Positions 1 through 6,353 of a stretch of DNA of 64,000 nt are shown here, piece by piece. The stretch is taken from positions 1-64,000 of the forward strand of contig JAFRTL010000012.1 in assembly GCA_017427065.1 (NCBI GenBank). The letters are read 5' to 3'. The notes under the pieces were generated by a model, which searched no databases, was not told the DNA's origin, and was given only the letters and a program-made list of their open reading frames with translations. Both the position numbers and the translations under genes were made by a program. This stretch comes from Bacteroidaceae bacterium. GTDB taxonomy: Bacteria; Bacteroidota; Bacteroidia; Bacteroidales; Bacteroidaceae. Each line of letters opens with the position of its first letter. Position 1 is the stretch's first letter.

Positions 1-64
1 ATTAGTGCACCCCTCTTTTCCGAAAACGCTTACGATTTTTTAAACGCTCCAAAAATGAGGTCGG
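1..64 (-). repeat. Family-1 structured intergenic element, truncated by the window edge (copy E0)
   Basis: This is the head part of a family-1 element, read on the minus strand. It holds CCGACCTCA (positions 56-64 reversed), the GGAGCGTTT segment and the start of the GAAAAGAGGGGTGCAC core. It mirrors copy E1 at 2289-2540 almost base for base, because both lie in the arms of the large HU-gene inverted repeat. The rest lies outside the window. Confidence 0.8.
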
Positions 65-82
65 GGATTTGGCTGCGCAGCC

Positions 83-119
83 GTAATGTTTAATGTTAAA
101 TGTTTAATGTTTAACGTTA
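83..119. repeat. Heptanucleotide tandem tract (TTTAATG units)
   Basis: About five imperfect 7-bp units of TTTAATG/TTAAATG lie just after the stop codon of the minus-strand HU-like gene. They are bounded by the 12-bp perfect palindrome GGCTGCGCAGCC (71-82). The mirror tract is at 2234-2270. Confidence 0.75.
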
Positions 120-701
120 CCCGATACCGCCATCTGGGTTGCCCTGATCATTAGCGCCGCCGCCGTTGTCGTCACCGCCCGGAGTGGTATTGCCACCATT
201 GTCGGTGCTGCCGCCGTTTACGTTCTCGGTGGTCTCGCCGTTGTCGTTCTCGTTGTCCTCCACGGTGCCGGCATCGTCGCTGGTTACCTGCTTCACGAGG
301 TTGCCATCCTTGTCGTAGCAAGTGATGTTGATGCTCGTGCTCTTCAGCTCGTCCTTGATGTCCACGTTAGGCGTGAAGATCACCTTGCGCGTCTTGATCA
401 GTCCGGTGCTCACTTCCGACACGTCGGCTACAGAGGAGGCGCGCACGCCGAAGCGCATGGTACCGAGTCCAGGGATGGCTACGGAGTGGCCCTCGGTGGC
501 CCACGCCTTGATCACCTCGCCGATGGCTGCCCATGAGGCGTTGATGGTGCCCTGCGCGATGCCCGAGCGCATGGAGGCCTCCTTGATGACCTTGGCTTCC
601 GCCAGCTTGTTGTACAGTTGTGCCTGGAGAACGAATCGGTAGGTTCCGGCCATGGTGCCGACCTTCATCAGCATTTGTTTTGCAGTTACTTTGATACTCA
701 T
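117..701 (-). CDS. HU-like DNA-binding protein with low-complexity tail, copy 1
   Basis: This is a 194-residue protein of the Bacteroidales HU/IHF-like type (HU-HIG-like), expected to bind DNA in the cytoplasm and act in nucleoid architecture or local regulation. The HU-like region spans roughly residues 1-125, starting MSIKVTAKQ, and includes the segment SVAIPGLGTMRFGVRASS. That segment resembles the HU beta-arm entry region. Residues from about 145 onward are an Asp/Asn/Gly/Thr-rich tail ending NPDGGIG. The start codon lies about 56 bases downstream of a good -7 box (757-764 on the minus strand). The gene is divergent from a near-identical copy at 1658-2236. The two proteins differ at only two residues in the first 130 or so but strongly in the tail. 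Family assignment is by pattern recognition; the specific DNA target is unknown. Confidence 0.85.
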   Translation of the reverse strand: MSIKVTAKQMLMKVGTMAGTYRFVLQAQLYNKLAEAKVIKEASMRSGIAQGTINASWAAIGEVIKAWATEGHSVAIPGLGTMRFGVRASSVADVSEVSTGLIKTRKVIFTPNVDIKDELKSTSINITCYDKDGNLVKQVTSDDAGTVEDNENDNGETTENVNGGSTDNGGNTTPGGDDNGGGANDQGNPDGGIG

Positions 702-756
702 AGTTGTTTAGTTGTTTAAGGTTAATGGTTTAGGGTTATTTCATCGATCGACGTCG

Positions 757-789
757 CAAAGGTAGTATACGCGGATAGGTGTCGCCAAA
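757..789 (-). promoter_or_regulatory. Promoter of HU-like copy 1
   Basis: On the minus strand there is a -33 TTTG (complement of 786-789), a 21-base spacer, and a -7 box TACCTTTG (complement of 757-764). This fits the Bacteroidales consensus and gives a leader of roughly 50 bases. Confidence 0.75.
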
Positions 790-921
790 TATTTAACACT
801 TTTTCGAGGGCCTAAATCTTAAAAAGTATTAATTATTTTACGCTTTCTAATGTATTAAAATATGTCAATAGGGCGAAAAATGACCAAAGTAGTCGGGAGG
901 GGCGAAAAGCCAAATTTTATG

Positions 922-966
922 TTTCTAGTTAACAAAAAATATTTTCCTAGTTAGGAAAATAAAAAA
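922..966. repeat. Inverted repeat block with two CTAGTTA motifs, left
   Basis: The block reads TTTCTAGTTAACAAAAAATA followed by TTTTCCTAGTTAGGAAAAT. Its reverse complement recurs at 1222-1275. Each block has two CTAGTTA copies about 22-23 bp apart, close to two helical turns, which is the pattern expected of dimer-binding sites. Confidence 0.8.
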
Positions 967-980
967 GGCCTATTTAGCAA

Positions 981-1010
981 TGACAGTAATGACAGATGAC
1001 AGTTATTTTT
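981..1010. repeat. Inverted 30-mer with triple TGACAG, left
   Basis: Three TGACAG motifs occur at 8- and 7-base steps, followed by TTATTTTT. The reverse complement at 1141-1170 differs at only a few positions. Confidence 0.85.
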
Positions 1011-1061
1011 TGGGGTAGTAATTTGTGTTGTCTATTAGTTAAATATTATAACTATTATATT

Positions 1062-1099
1062 TATATTATAATTATATATATATATATAATTATAATATA
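1062..1099. repeat. 38-bp perfect palindrome made only of A and T
   Basis: Bases 1062-1080 and 1081-1099 are exact reverse complements (TATATTATAATTATATATA and its complement). The palindrome sits at the approximate midpoint of the flanking inverted blocks. It could extrude a cruciform or be an easily melted core. Confidence 0.95.
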
Positions 1100-1140
1100 G
1101 GTTCATTTCAGAGTGGAAGGCCTGTGAATGATATAAGCGA

Positions 1141-1170
1141 AAATAAAACTGTCATCTGTCAGTACTGTCA
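1141..1170. repeat. Inverted 30-mer with triple TGACAG, right
   Basis: This is the mirror of 981-1010. It reads CTGTCATCTGTCAGTACTGTCA on the plus strand after an A/T-rich lead. Confidence 0.85.
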
Positions 1171-1221
1171 GGAAAATCTCCCTCTCTTACTCCCCCACTC
1201 TTGCACCTCTCAAAACATGCA

Positions 1222-1275
1222 CTTATTTTTTTCCTAACTAGAAAAATATTTTTTCCTAACTAGAAAGATAAAAAA
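1222..1275. repeat. Inverted repeat block with two CTAGTTA motifs, right
   Basis: The block contains TTCCTAACTAGAAAAATA and TTTTTTCCTAACTAGAAAG, inverted relative to 922-966. Confidence 0.8.
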
Positions 1276-1468
1276 GACCATTTTGGCTGCGCATGAAAAT
1301 ACAACTTTGCCAATCCCCTTTTAGATGTGATTGACTCTGCATCGTAAATGTTTATTGTTTCACGACTACTATTGCCCATTTTGCCAAATTCAATATATTT
1401 TAACACTTTAGAAAATCAATGATATTACCACACTAACTAAAATCTGCATCCCAAAATGAAAGAATAAT

Positions 1469-1501
1469 TTTGACGACAGGCACTTTCATGTTGTATCTTT
1501 G
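1469..1501 (+). promoter_or_regulatory. Promoter of HU-like copy 2
   Basis: There is a -33 TTTG at 1469-1472, a 21-base spacer, and a -7 box TATCTTTG at 1494-1501. It overlaps the palindromic GCGACGTCGATCGATG segment shared with the other promoter. The predicted leader is about 150 bases, three times longer than in copy 1, because a family-2 element lies in it. Confidence 0.8.
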
Positions 1502-1535
1502 CGACGTCGATCGATGAAATAACCCTAAACTCTAA

Positions 1536-1614
1536 AGTTCGTGCAAACCGAATGCAAAGCCAAGCTTGCTTGAGCTATGCTGAGGTGCAGCCGAACTTCA
1601 CGGCGAAGACGTAA
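1536..1614 (+). repeat. Family-2 structured repeat (copy T1) in the HU leader
   Basis: The conserved interior runs from GTGCAAACCGAATGCA through AAGCTTGCTTGAGCTATGC to GAGGTGCAGCC. It is closed by AAGTTCG/CGAACTT and followed by CACGGCGAAGACGT. The corresponding leader of copy 1 (702-756) lacks it, so that leader acts as an empty site. Confidence 0.8.
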
Positions 1615-1657
1615 ACTCTAAACTAATTTACTATTAACCTTAAACAACTAAACAACT

Positions 1658-2236
1658 ATGAGTATCAAAGTAACTGCAAAACAAATGCTGATGAAAGTCG
1701 GCACCATGGCCGGAACCTACCGATTCGTTCTCCAGGCACAACTGTACAACAAGCTGGCGGAAGCCAAGGTCATCAAGGAGGCCTCCATGCGCTCGGGAAT
1801 CGCGCAGGGCACCATCAACGCCTCATGGGCAGCCATCGGCGAGGTGATCAAGGCGTGGGCCACTGAGGGCCACTCCGTAGCCATCCCTGGACTGGGCACC
1901 ATGCGCTTCGGCGTGCGCGCCTCCTCTGTGGCCGACGTGAGCGACGTGAGCACCGGACTGATCAAGACGCGCAAGGTGATCTTCACGCCTAACATGGACA
2001 TCAAGGACGAGCTTAAGAGCACGAGCATCAACATCACTTGCTACGACAAGGATGGCAACCTCGTGAAGCAGGTAACCAGCGATGATGCCGGCACCGTGGA
2101 GGACAACGAAGATGAGAACACCAACGGCACCGAAGGTGGCGGCACCGACAACACTGGTGGCAACACCGAGAATCAGGGTGGTGACGACAACGGCGGCGCT
2201 AATGATCAGGGCAACCCTGATGGCGGAATCGGGTAA
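1658..2236 (+). CDS. HU-like DNA-binding protein with low-complexity tail, copy 2
   Basis: This is a 192-residue near-twin of the divergent gene at 117-701, of the same HU/IHF-like Bacteroidales type and expected to bind DNA. Residues 1-140 match copy 1 except Asp for Glu (in DVSDVSTG) and Met for Val (in FTPNMDIK). The acidic Asn/Gly/Thr-rich tail, from about residue 142 to the NPDGGIG end, is rearranged and two residues shorter. The promoter at 1469-1501 is strong. A heptanucleotide tract, a family-1 element and the smalltalk peptide gene follow on the same strand. HU-like gene plus smalltalk peptide is a recurrent Bacteroidales pairing as I recall it. Target and partner are not deducible from the sequence. 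Confidence 0.85.
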   Translation: MSIKVTAKQMLMKVGTMAGTYRFVLQAQLYNKLAEAKVIKEASMRSGIAQGTINASWAAIGEVIKAWATEGHSVAIPGLGTMRFGVRASSVADVSDVSTGLIKTRKVIFTPNMDIKDELKSTSINITCYDKDGNLVKQVTSDDAGTVEDNEDENTNGTEGGGTDNTGGNTENQGGDDNGGANDQGNPDGGIG

Positions 2237-2270
2237 CGTTAAACATTAAACATTTAACATTAAACATTAC
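2234..2270. repeat. Heptanucleotide tandem tract (CATTAAA units)
   Basis: This is the mirror of 83-119. It has about five CATTAAA/CATTTAA units directly after the HU-like stop codon, followed by the palindrome GGCTGCGCAGCC at 2271-2282. Confidence 0.75.
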
Positions 2271-2288
2271 GGCTGCGCAGCCAAATCC

Positions 2289-2540
2289 CCGACCTCATTT
2301 TTGGAGCGTTTAAAAAATCGTAAGCGTTTTCGGAAAAGAGGGGTGCACCAACAAGAGCGCGAAGCGGTCGTCTTGCGCCCCTCCCGAAATATCGTGCAAA
2401 TGAGTGCAAAAACAAGCTTGCTTGTATTTGCCGAATGCAGCCGATATTCATGCTCCGTAAAACGTGAACGATTTTTAGTGGAAAAAATGCAGTCGGCGTG
2501 TTTCTTTGGTTCGTTTCTTTGCACGAGCAAAGAAATGAAT
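2289..2540 (+). repeat. Family-1 structured intergenic element (copy E1, core type A) with nested family-2 insert
   Basis: The head is CCGACCTCA (2289-2297) and the closing GTCGG is at 2492-2496. The inner core is GAGGGGTGCACC to TCTTGCGCCCCTC. The accessory hairpin TTTCTTTGC-ACGA-GCAAAGAAA lies at 2514-2535, and the copy ends TGAAT. Between CCCGAAA and AACGTGAACG it carries an extra family-2 unit (2389-2447) that is absent from copies E3 and E5. The element fills most of the 335-base gap between the HU-like gene and the smalltalk gene. Confidence 0.85.
2389..2447 (+). repeat. Family-2 structured repeat nested in E1 (divergent copy)
   Basis: It is closed by ATATCG/CGATAT. The interior keeps GTGCAAA, AAGCTTGCTT and GCAGCC but has its own inner stem, GCAAAAACAAG pairing with CTTGTATTTGC. 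It interrupts a family-1 element that is uninterrupted elsewhere. Confidence 0.75.
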
Positions 2541-2571
2541 AAAAAAATTTAAACCTTAAACCTTAACCACT

Positions 2572-2679
2572 ATGAAAAACAAGAAAGAACTTTTGAAGTA
2601 CGGCATTCAGCTATTGATAGCTATTCTCACTGCCATTGGAACCTCAATAGGCGTATCATCCTGCATGAGTATGCTGTGA
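2572..2679 (+). CDS. Smalltalk-family small protein
   Basis: A 35-residue ORF with a Lys-rich start (MKNKKELLKYG), a hydrophobic stretch (IQLLIAILTAIGTSIGV) and then SSCMSML. This matches the pattern I recall for the Bacteroidales 'smalltalk protein' family, tiny proteins encoded next to HU-like genes. One membrane-spanning segment is plausible. The Cys near the C-terminus is unlike a lipoprotein box because nothing would remain after cleavage. It lies 335 bases after the HU-like gene, behind a family-1 element and AAACCTT heptads, and is followed by an excellent terminator. Function is unknown. Confidence 0.8.
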   Translation: MKNKKELLKYGIQLLIAILTAIGTSIGVSSCMSML

Positions 2680-2687
2680 AAACAAGA

Positions 2688-2730
2688 AATCCCGATGCAT
2701 CATTAATCTTGCATCGGGATTCTTTATTTT
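2688..2730 (+). terminator. Rho-independent terminator after the smalltalk gene
   Basis: A perfect 12-bp stem, AATCCCGATGCA / TGCATCGGGATT, with a 10-base loop is followed by CTTTATTTT. Confidence 0.9.
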
Positions 2731-2747
2731 ACTTCACTTCTGTCAGC

Positions 2748-3257
2748 TCAATGCATTTTATTCATTTGGCGGATATAATCAAGTTTGGCTGCAGCCCATG
2801 CATTGTCGCCTGGAAGCTGGTAGCGGCAGTTGCCTGAAGGTGAAGGGATGAATGCTTTATAGGATGACGATCGGTCCATGAAATGTCGGAGATGACCTGC
2901 TCGGGTTGATAATGCACCTGGTGCCCAACTTCTCCGGGCGAGAACATCATGTCGACGTCTTCGGGCCATAGGTGGAAGAATGTCTGGGTATACTCACCCC
3001 CCTGAACGAAGTTGTATTCCGAATCGGACAAATGGCCGAAGTTGCCGCCCATTATATAGATGCATCTCCATGGCGAAAAGGTCGTCGGTGGAGGAGCAGA
3101 TATCAACGTCGAGGATAACCCGTGGCACGCCTGTCTGCTCCCATGGTATCTGGTAGTCATCATCCTCTGAACATGATGTGAGCGCAAGGAGGCCCACCAA
3201 AAGCAGGGCGATGACTCTTATGATTCTGAAAGGTAGTATTTGGCAATCGTATCTCAT
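2748..3257 (-). pseudogene. Degenerate nucleoside hydrolase-like lipoprotein gene
   Basis: Frame 1 begins MRYDCQILPF with a signal and lipobox (LLALTSCSEDD). It continues with GVPRVILDVDICSSTDDLFA, which resembles the N-terminal Asp-rich ribose/Ca site of inosine-uridine nucleoside hydrolases (usual form DxDxxxxDD). The reading then jumps frame to YIMGGNF...EYNFVQGG and EQVISDISWTDRHPIK, and again to SPSGNCRYQLPGDNAWAAAK near the end. About 165 recognisable residues remain of the 330-350 expected. Two internal deletions with frame changes are the simplest explanation. The family call is moderately sure and the broken state is clear. It lies directly downstream of the LRR peptidase gene on the same strand. 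Confidence 0.7.
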
Positions 3258-3259
3258 TA

Positions 3260-6200
3260 TTAATGCATTCCTATCTCACTTGATGGATAGTCATAAATAA
3301 TAGGAGGCGCACCAAGCTGACTGGCATCAACGTTGGCTGCACTCTTCTCCACATAATTCCTGGTCTGAGCTTCATTGGCTATGCGCTCCAAGTTCTTCTT
3401 GTCGTATGCCAAGAAATCTTGGAAGGTGTAACTCTCACCAGCCAATTCCATGATGTGCTTATAGATGGCCCAACGGCTGGGGGCGTTAAATATGGCAGTA
3501 GAAGAACTACCCCTCATAATACTGGTTTCTGTAGCTCTATAAATGCCCTTAGAATAACGAGACAACGCTCCCTCATATATACCTATTCTCTCTACGTCAT
3601 AATCATGATTCTGGATAAAATCTTTCCAAAGCACTTTCGTTGGATCTTTTTCCGTATCTACGTTCATAGACCAACCACGATTATGACTTGATTCTAATGA
3701 ACCTGAATAAATGCTATTGCCAGTAGGATCATCAGCAGTATATTCATCTGCCAGTTTTGCAAAACCATGACCTCCAACTTCATGACGAAGTGTTCCATCC
3801 CTTCCAACCTCTGTCAATCCTGAAGAATAACCATCGCTGTTCCAACTACAATTTGCCCTACTATAAGTACCCTCATTGTTCAGCAAGATGATAGCTGAAA
3901 CATCTTTTAAGTCGCCATTAAGTTCTGGCACTTTTCTTACATATTCTGCGATTTTTGTTCTATTGGTTAAATACGTTCCTCCACCTAGCATATCATCTTG
4001 CTCACCATTCTTAGTCTCAAAAATGATATCTTCATCTATAATTTCATTTTTCGAAACAGCAGTTACTGAATAGACATCAAAATAATCTTTGAAAGTAGTA
4101 TATGGCTCTATACCGAAGAAGGCTTCTATTGCCCAACTCACAGCTTCATCAAATGTGCCATTAGCTATTAACCTATCAGAAAAAGCGTCGCCTGTTATGA
4201 CAATAGTGATACCATTTCCCTTAGTATGGCTTAGCCATTTCTTGACTTGTCCGTCTGCAGAGAAATCGGAAGATTCATAAAGCCAGCCGTATTTTAGGCG
4301 ATAGCCAGATTGTTGCTTAATATTAAGGCCATTACTAATATTCTTCCACCAATCAGATTTAAGCAATGTTTCTGAAAGAATACCATCCATCTGATTTCGG
4401 CCTATATATAAACCTTTCAAGTTTTGTAAATTAATAAAACTATCAGGTATTGTTCCTGTCAGATTATTAAATTCAAGGTTTAAATATTCTAGATTAATTA
4501 AGTTTGCAATACTTTCTGGTATAGAACCTGACAATTGATTGCCTGCCATTTCTATTGTATGCATATTGATAAGATTACCAATGCTTTGGGGAATAGATCC
4601 TGTCAATTGATTGTCAGAAAGAAGCAGGTATTCCAAATATATGAGATTACCAATACTTTCTGGAATAGAACCAGATAATTGATTGTGACGTAAAACGAAA
4701 TGTTTAAGATTTGTAAGACTACCTATGCTTTCTGGAATAGAGCCTGATAGTTGATTATTTTCAAAATTCAAGTCTCCTAAGTTCTTAAGATTTCCAATAC
4801 TCTGAGGGATAGTACCTGTTAATTTATTATCCCTCAGAGTTAAATACATAATATTAACAAGATTCCCTATACTGACAGGTATATTGCCAGTAAACTGATT
4901 AAATGAGAAGTCTATAGTACTCAGATTCACAAGATTACCAATAGTTTCTGGAATAGAACCCGACAATTGGTTATAATAAAGATAAAGGCATTCTAATGCC
5001 ACAAGATTGACTAGAGTTTTTGGAATAGAGCCTGATAATTGATTTGCACCTAGCTCAAGATCTCTCAATTTTGATAAGTTACCAATGCTTTCTGGAATAG
5101 AACCCGACAACTGGTTACGATTAAGATATAAATACTCCAAATTCGCAAGGTTGCCAATACTTTCTGGAATAGAACCCGACAACTGGTTATTACCCAATTG
5201 TAAATACCTTAAATTAGTAAGTGAACCAATACTTTCTGGAATCGAACCTGACAATTGATTATTACTCAATCGTAAATACCTTAAATAAGTAAGTAAATCA
5301 ATACTTTCTGGTATCGAACCTTTTAATCCATTATCATTTAAATCTAAATTATATACATGTCCTCTATCGGTCCAAACCCCATACCATTCTGAGAGAGGTT
5401 TATCACTTCCCCAATTCTCTTTATTCTTCCAATTAGCGCCATCAGTAGAATTATAAAGATCCATCAAGGCTTGTCGCTCCCTCATTATTTCATCAGCCTC
5501 TTCTTTAAGGATGGCATCTGTATCAAGGCCAGTAAAGGTCTTAATCATGGCGCGTCTTACATCTACCTCCTTATCCGTCTTCTTCTCTATTGAGAACTCT
5601 TCATTCGTAGTGGGGTTAGTCCCATAAATGTAGAGCGTGAGACCCTTTTCATAAACGCCCACAGGCACTATGAAATAGAAATCGGTATTCTCATCGGCAT
5701 TTAGTTGCAAATCCCGTGGCCACATATCTATCGAAGAGCGCCAAGTGTCTTCTTCATCAGGCACCATCTGAAGAATAGGATTATCTTGGGATATGTCTAT
5801 AATGCCTTCTCCTGTGATCATCTCACCATTGTTGACCTGCAGACGAACTCGTTCAATGATATTCGTTCCCTTCAGTGAGAAGCGAATCAATCCACAGGTT
5901 TGTTTGAACTTCAGGTTATTGTCCGTACTCTTTGCCACCATGGGTAAAGGACGGTTATAGCTATCTACCGTATAGCCAATACCACCCCAAAGATTCACAT
6001 GAATGATATTTCTGTTGTCGGGATCTATGGCATTATCTCTGTATGGATAAAATGCATAAAAGGTATTACCAGAAATAGACCCTCCTGAAAAAACAGATTC
6101 TTGATAGCGGTATTCTTTCACATCCTCAGTGTCACTGTATACCCCTATCCAATCACCTTCATCCCACACCACTTGCTTGCCACCTTCCAAGTGTGAGCGG

Positions 6201-6334
6201 GTGATGCCTATATCTGCAATGCTTGCCGTAAAGGAAGAAAAAATCCTCCCTTCTGCCATTTGCTCAAGTTCCTCATCATAACAGCCTGTAAGGATAAGCG
6301 TTGATGCCAATAATGTATATAATATCTTTTTCAT
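3260..6334 (-). CDS. Secreted lipoprotein with plant-type LRRs and M64-like metallopeptidase domain
   Basis: A 1024-residue surface or periplasmic lipoprotein (lipobox LILTGCYDEE). Residues about 30-275 resemble a fimbrillin/Mfa-type beta domain, a tentative call. An N-cap (ALMDLYNSTDGANW...WYGV) precedes 13 tandem 24-residue leucine-rich repeats, about 340-652, of the plant type (GSIPESIGNLxNLxYLxLxxNQLS). The C-terminal part, about 690-990, resembles IgA-peptidase family M64. It has HEVGGHGFAKLADEY at about residue 851, and later EGALSRYSKGIYRATE and SIMRG. The HE and next His are separated by three residues rather than two, which should be checked against the family. It is the second gene of an operon, 19 bases after the BACON lipoprotein. 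Likely role: binding and cleaving host or dietary glycoprotein. Confidence 0.75.
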   Translation of the reverse strand: MKKILYTLLASTLILTGCYDEELEQMAEGRIFSSFTASIADIGITRSHLEGGKQVVWDEGDWIGVYSDTEDVKEYRYQESVFSGGSISGNTFYAFYPYRDNAIDPDNRNIIHVNLWGGIGYTVDSYNRPLPMVAKSTDNNLKFKQTCGLIRFSLKGTNIIERVRLQVNNGEMITGEGIIDISQDNPILQMVPDEEDTWRSSIDMWPRDLQLNADENTDFYFIVPVGVYEKGLTLYIYGTNPTTNEEFSIEKKTDKEVDVRRAMIKTFTGLDTDAILKEEADEIMRERQALMDLYNSTDGANWKNKENWGSDKPLSEWYGVWTDRGHVYNLDLNDNGLKGSIPESIDLLTYLRYLRLSNNQLSGSIPESIGSLTNLRYLQLGNNQLSGSIPESIGNLANLEYLYLNRNQLSGSIPESIGNLSKLRDLELGANQLSGSIPKTLVNLVALECLYLYYNQLSGSIPETIGNLVNLSTIDFSFNQFTGNIPVSIGNLVNIMYLTLRDNKLTGTIPQSIGNLKNLGDLNFENNQLSGSIPESIGSLTNLKHFVLRHNQLSGSIPESIGNLIYLEYLLLSDNQLTGSIPQSIGNLINMHTIEMAGNQLSGSIPESIANLINLEYLNLEFNNLTGTIPDSFINLQNLKGLYIGRNQMDGILSETLLKSDWWKNISNGLNIKQQSGYRLKYGWLYESSDFSADGQVKKWLSHTKGNGITIVITGDAFSDRLIANGTFDEAVSWAIEAFFGIEPYTTFKDYFDVYSVTAVSKNEIIDEDIIFETKNGEQDDMLGGGTYLTNRTKIAEYVRKVPELNGDLKDVSAIILLNNEGTYSRANCSWNSDGYSSGLTEVGRDGTLRHEVGGHGFAKLADEYTADDPTGNSIYSGSLESSHNRGWSMNVDTEKDPTKVLWKDFIQNHDYDVERIGIYEGALSRYSKGIYRATETSIMRGSSSTAIFNAPSRWAIYKHIMELAGESYTFQDFLAYDKKNLERIANEAQTRNYVEKSAANVDASQLGAPPIIYDYPSSEIGMH

Positions 6335-6353
6335 TGCTCTGATTATTTAAGGT

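Larger units (their letters stand above)
702..1657. promoter_or_regulatory. Divergent AT-rich control region between twin HU-like genes
   Basis: This 956-base non-coding spacer carries no ORF I can support. From outside in it holds a promoter for each gene (757-789 minus, 1469-1501 plus) and inverted blocks with two CTAGTTA motifs each (922-966 and 1222-1275). Inside these are inverted 30-mers with three TGACAG motifs each (981-1010 and 1141-1170), then a 38-bp all-A/T perfect palindrome at the centre (1062-1099). The right leader additionally carries a family-2 element (1536-1614). The symmetry suggests a shared protein-binding or replication-related site, but function is unknown. Confidence 0.7.
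1..2347. repeat. Large inverted repeat carrying twin HU-like genes
   Basis: The left arm (1 to about 762) and right arm (about 1499-2347) are inverted near-copies. Each contains a promoter -7 box, a leader, an HU-like CDS, a heptanucleotide tract, GGCTGCGCAGCC and a family-1 element. Similarity ends abruptly just inside the -7 boxes, at GCGACGTCGATCGATGAAAT. The right arm has about 100 extra bases in its leader, a family-2 element. The left arm continues beyond the window, so total length is unknown. The arrangement implies duplication with inversion followed by little divergence, or ongoing gene conversion. Confidence 0.9.

Noticed and set aside
1062-1099. A/T palindrome region as the chromosomal origin
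   Set aside because: No dnaA gene and no TTATCCACA-type DnaA boxes are visible. The flanking genes are HU-like twins. An origin-like role is kept only as a weak alternative.
702-1657. IS element or invertase between the HU genes
   Set aside because: No ORF of transposase or recombinase size exists in either strand. The inverted arms are the genes themselves.
2572-2679. Smalltalk peptide as a lipoprotein
   Set aside because: The SSC sequence is four to five residues from the C-terminus, so lipid processing would leave no mature protein.
4430-5340. Regular 72-bp repeats resembling a CRISPR-like array
   Set aside because: They encode the 24-residue LRRs of the lipoprotein in one open frame. 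There are no unique spacers of constant size and no cas genes.
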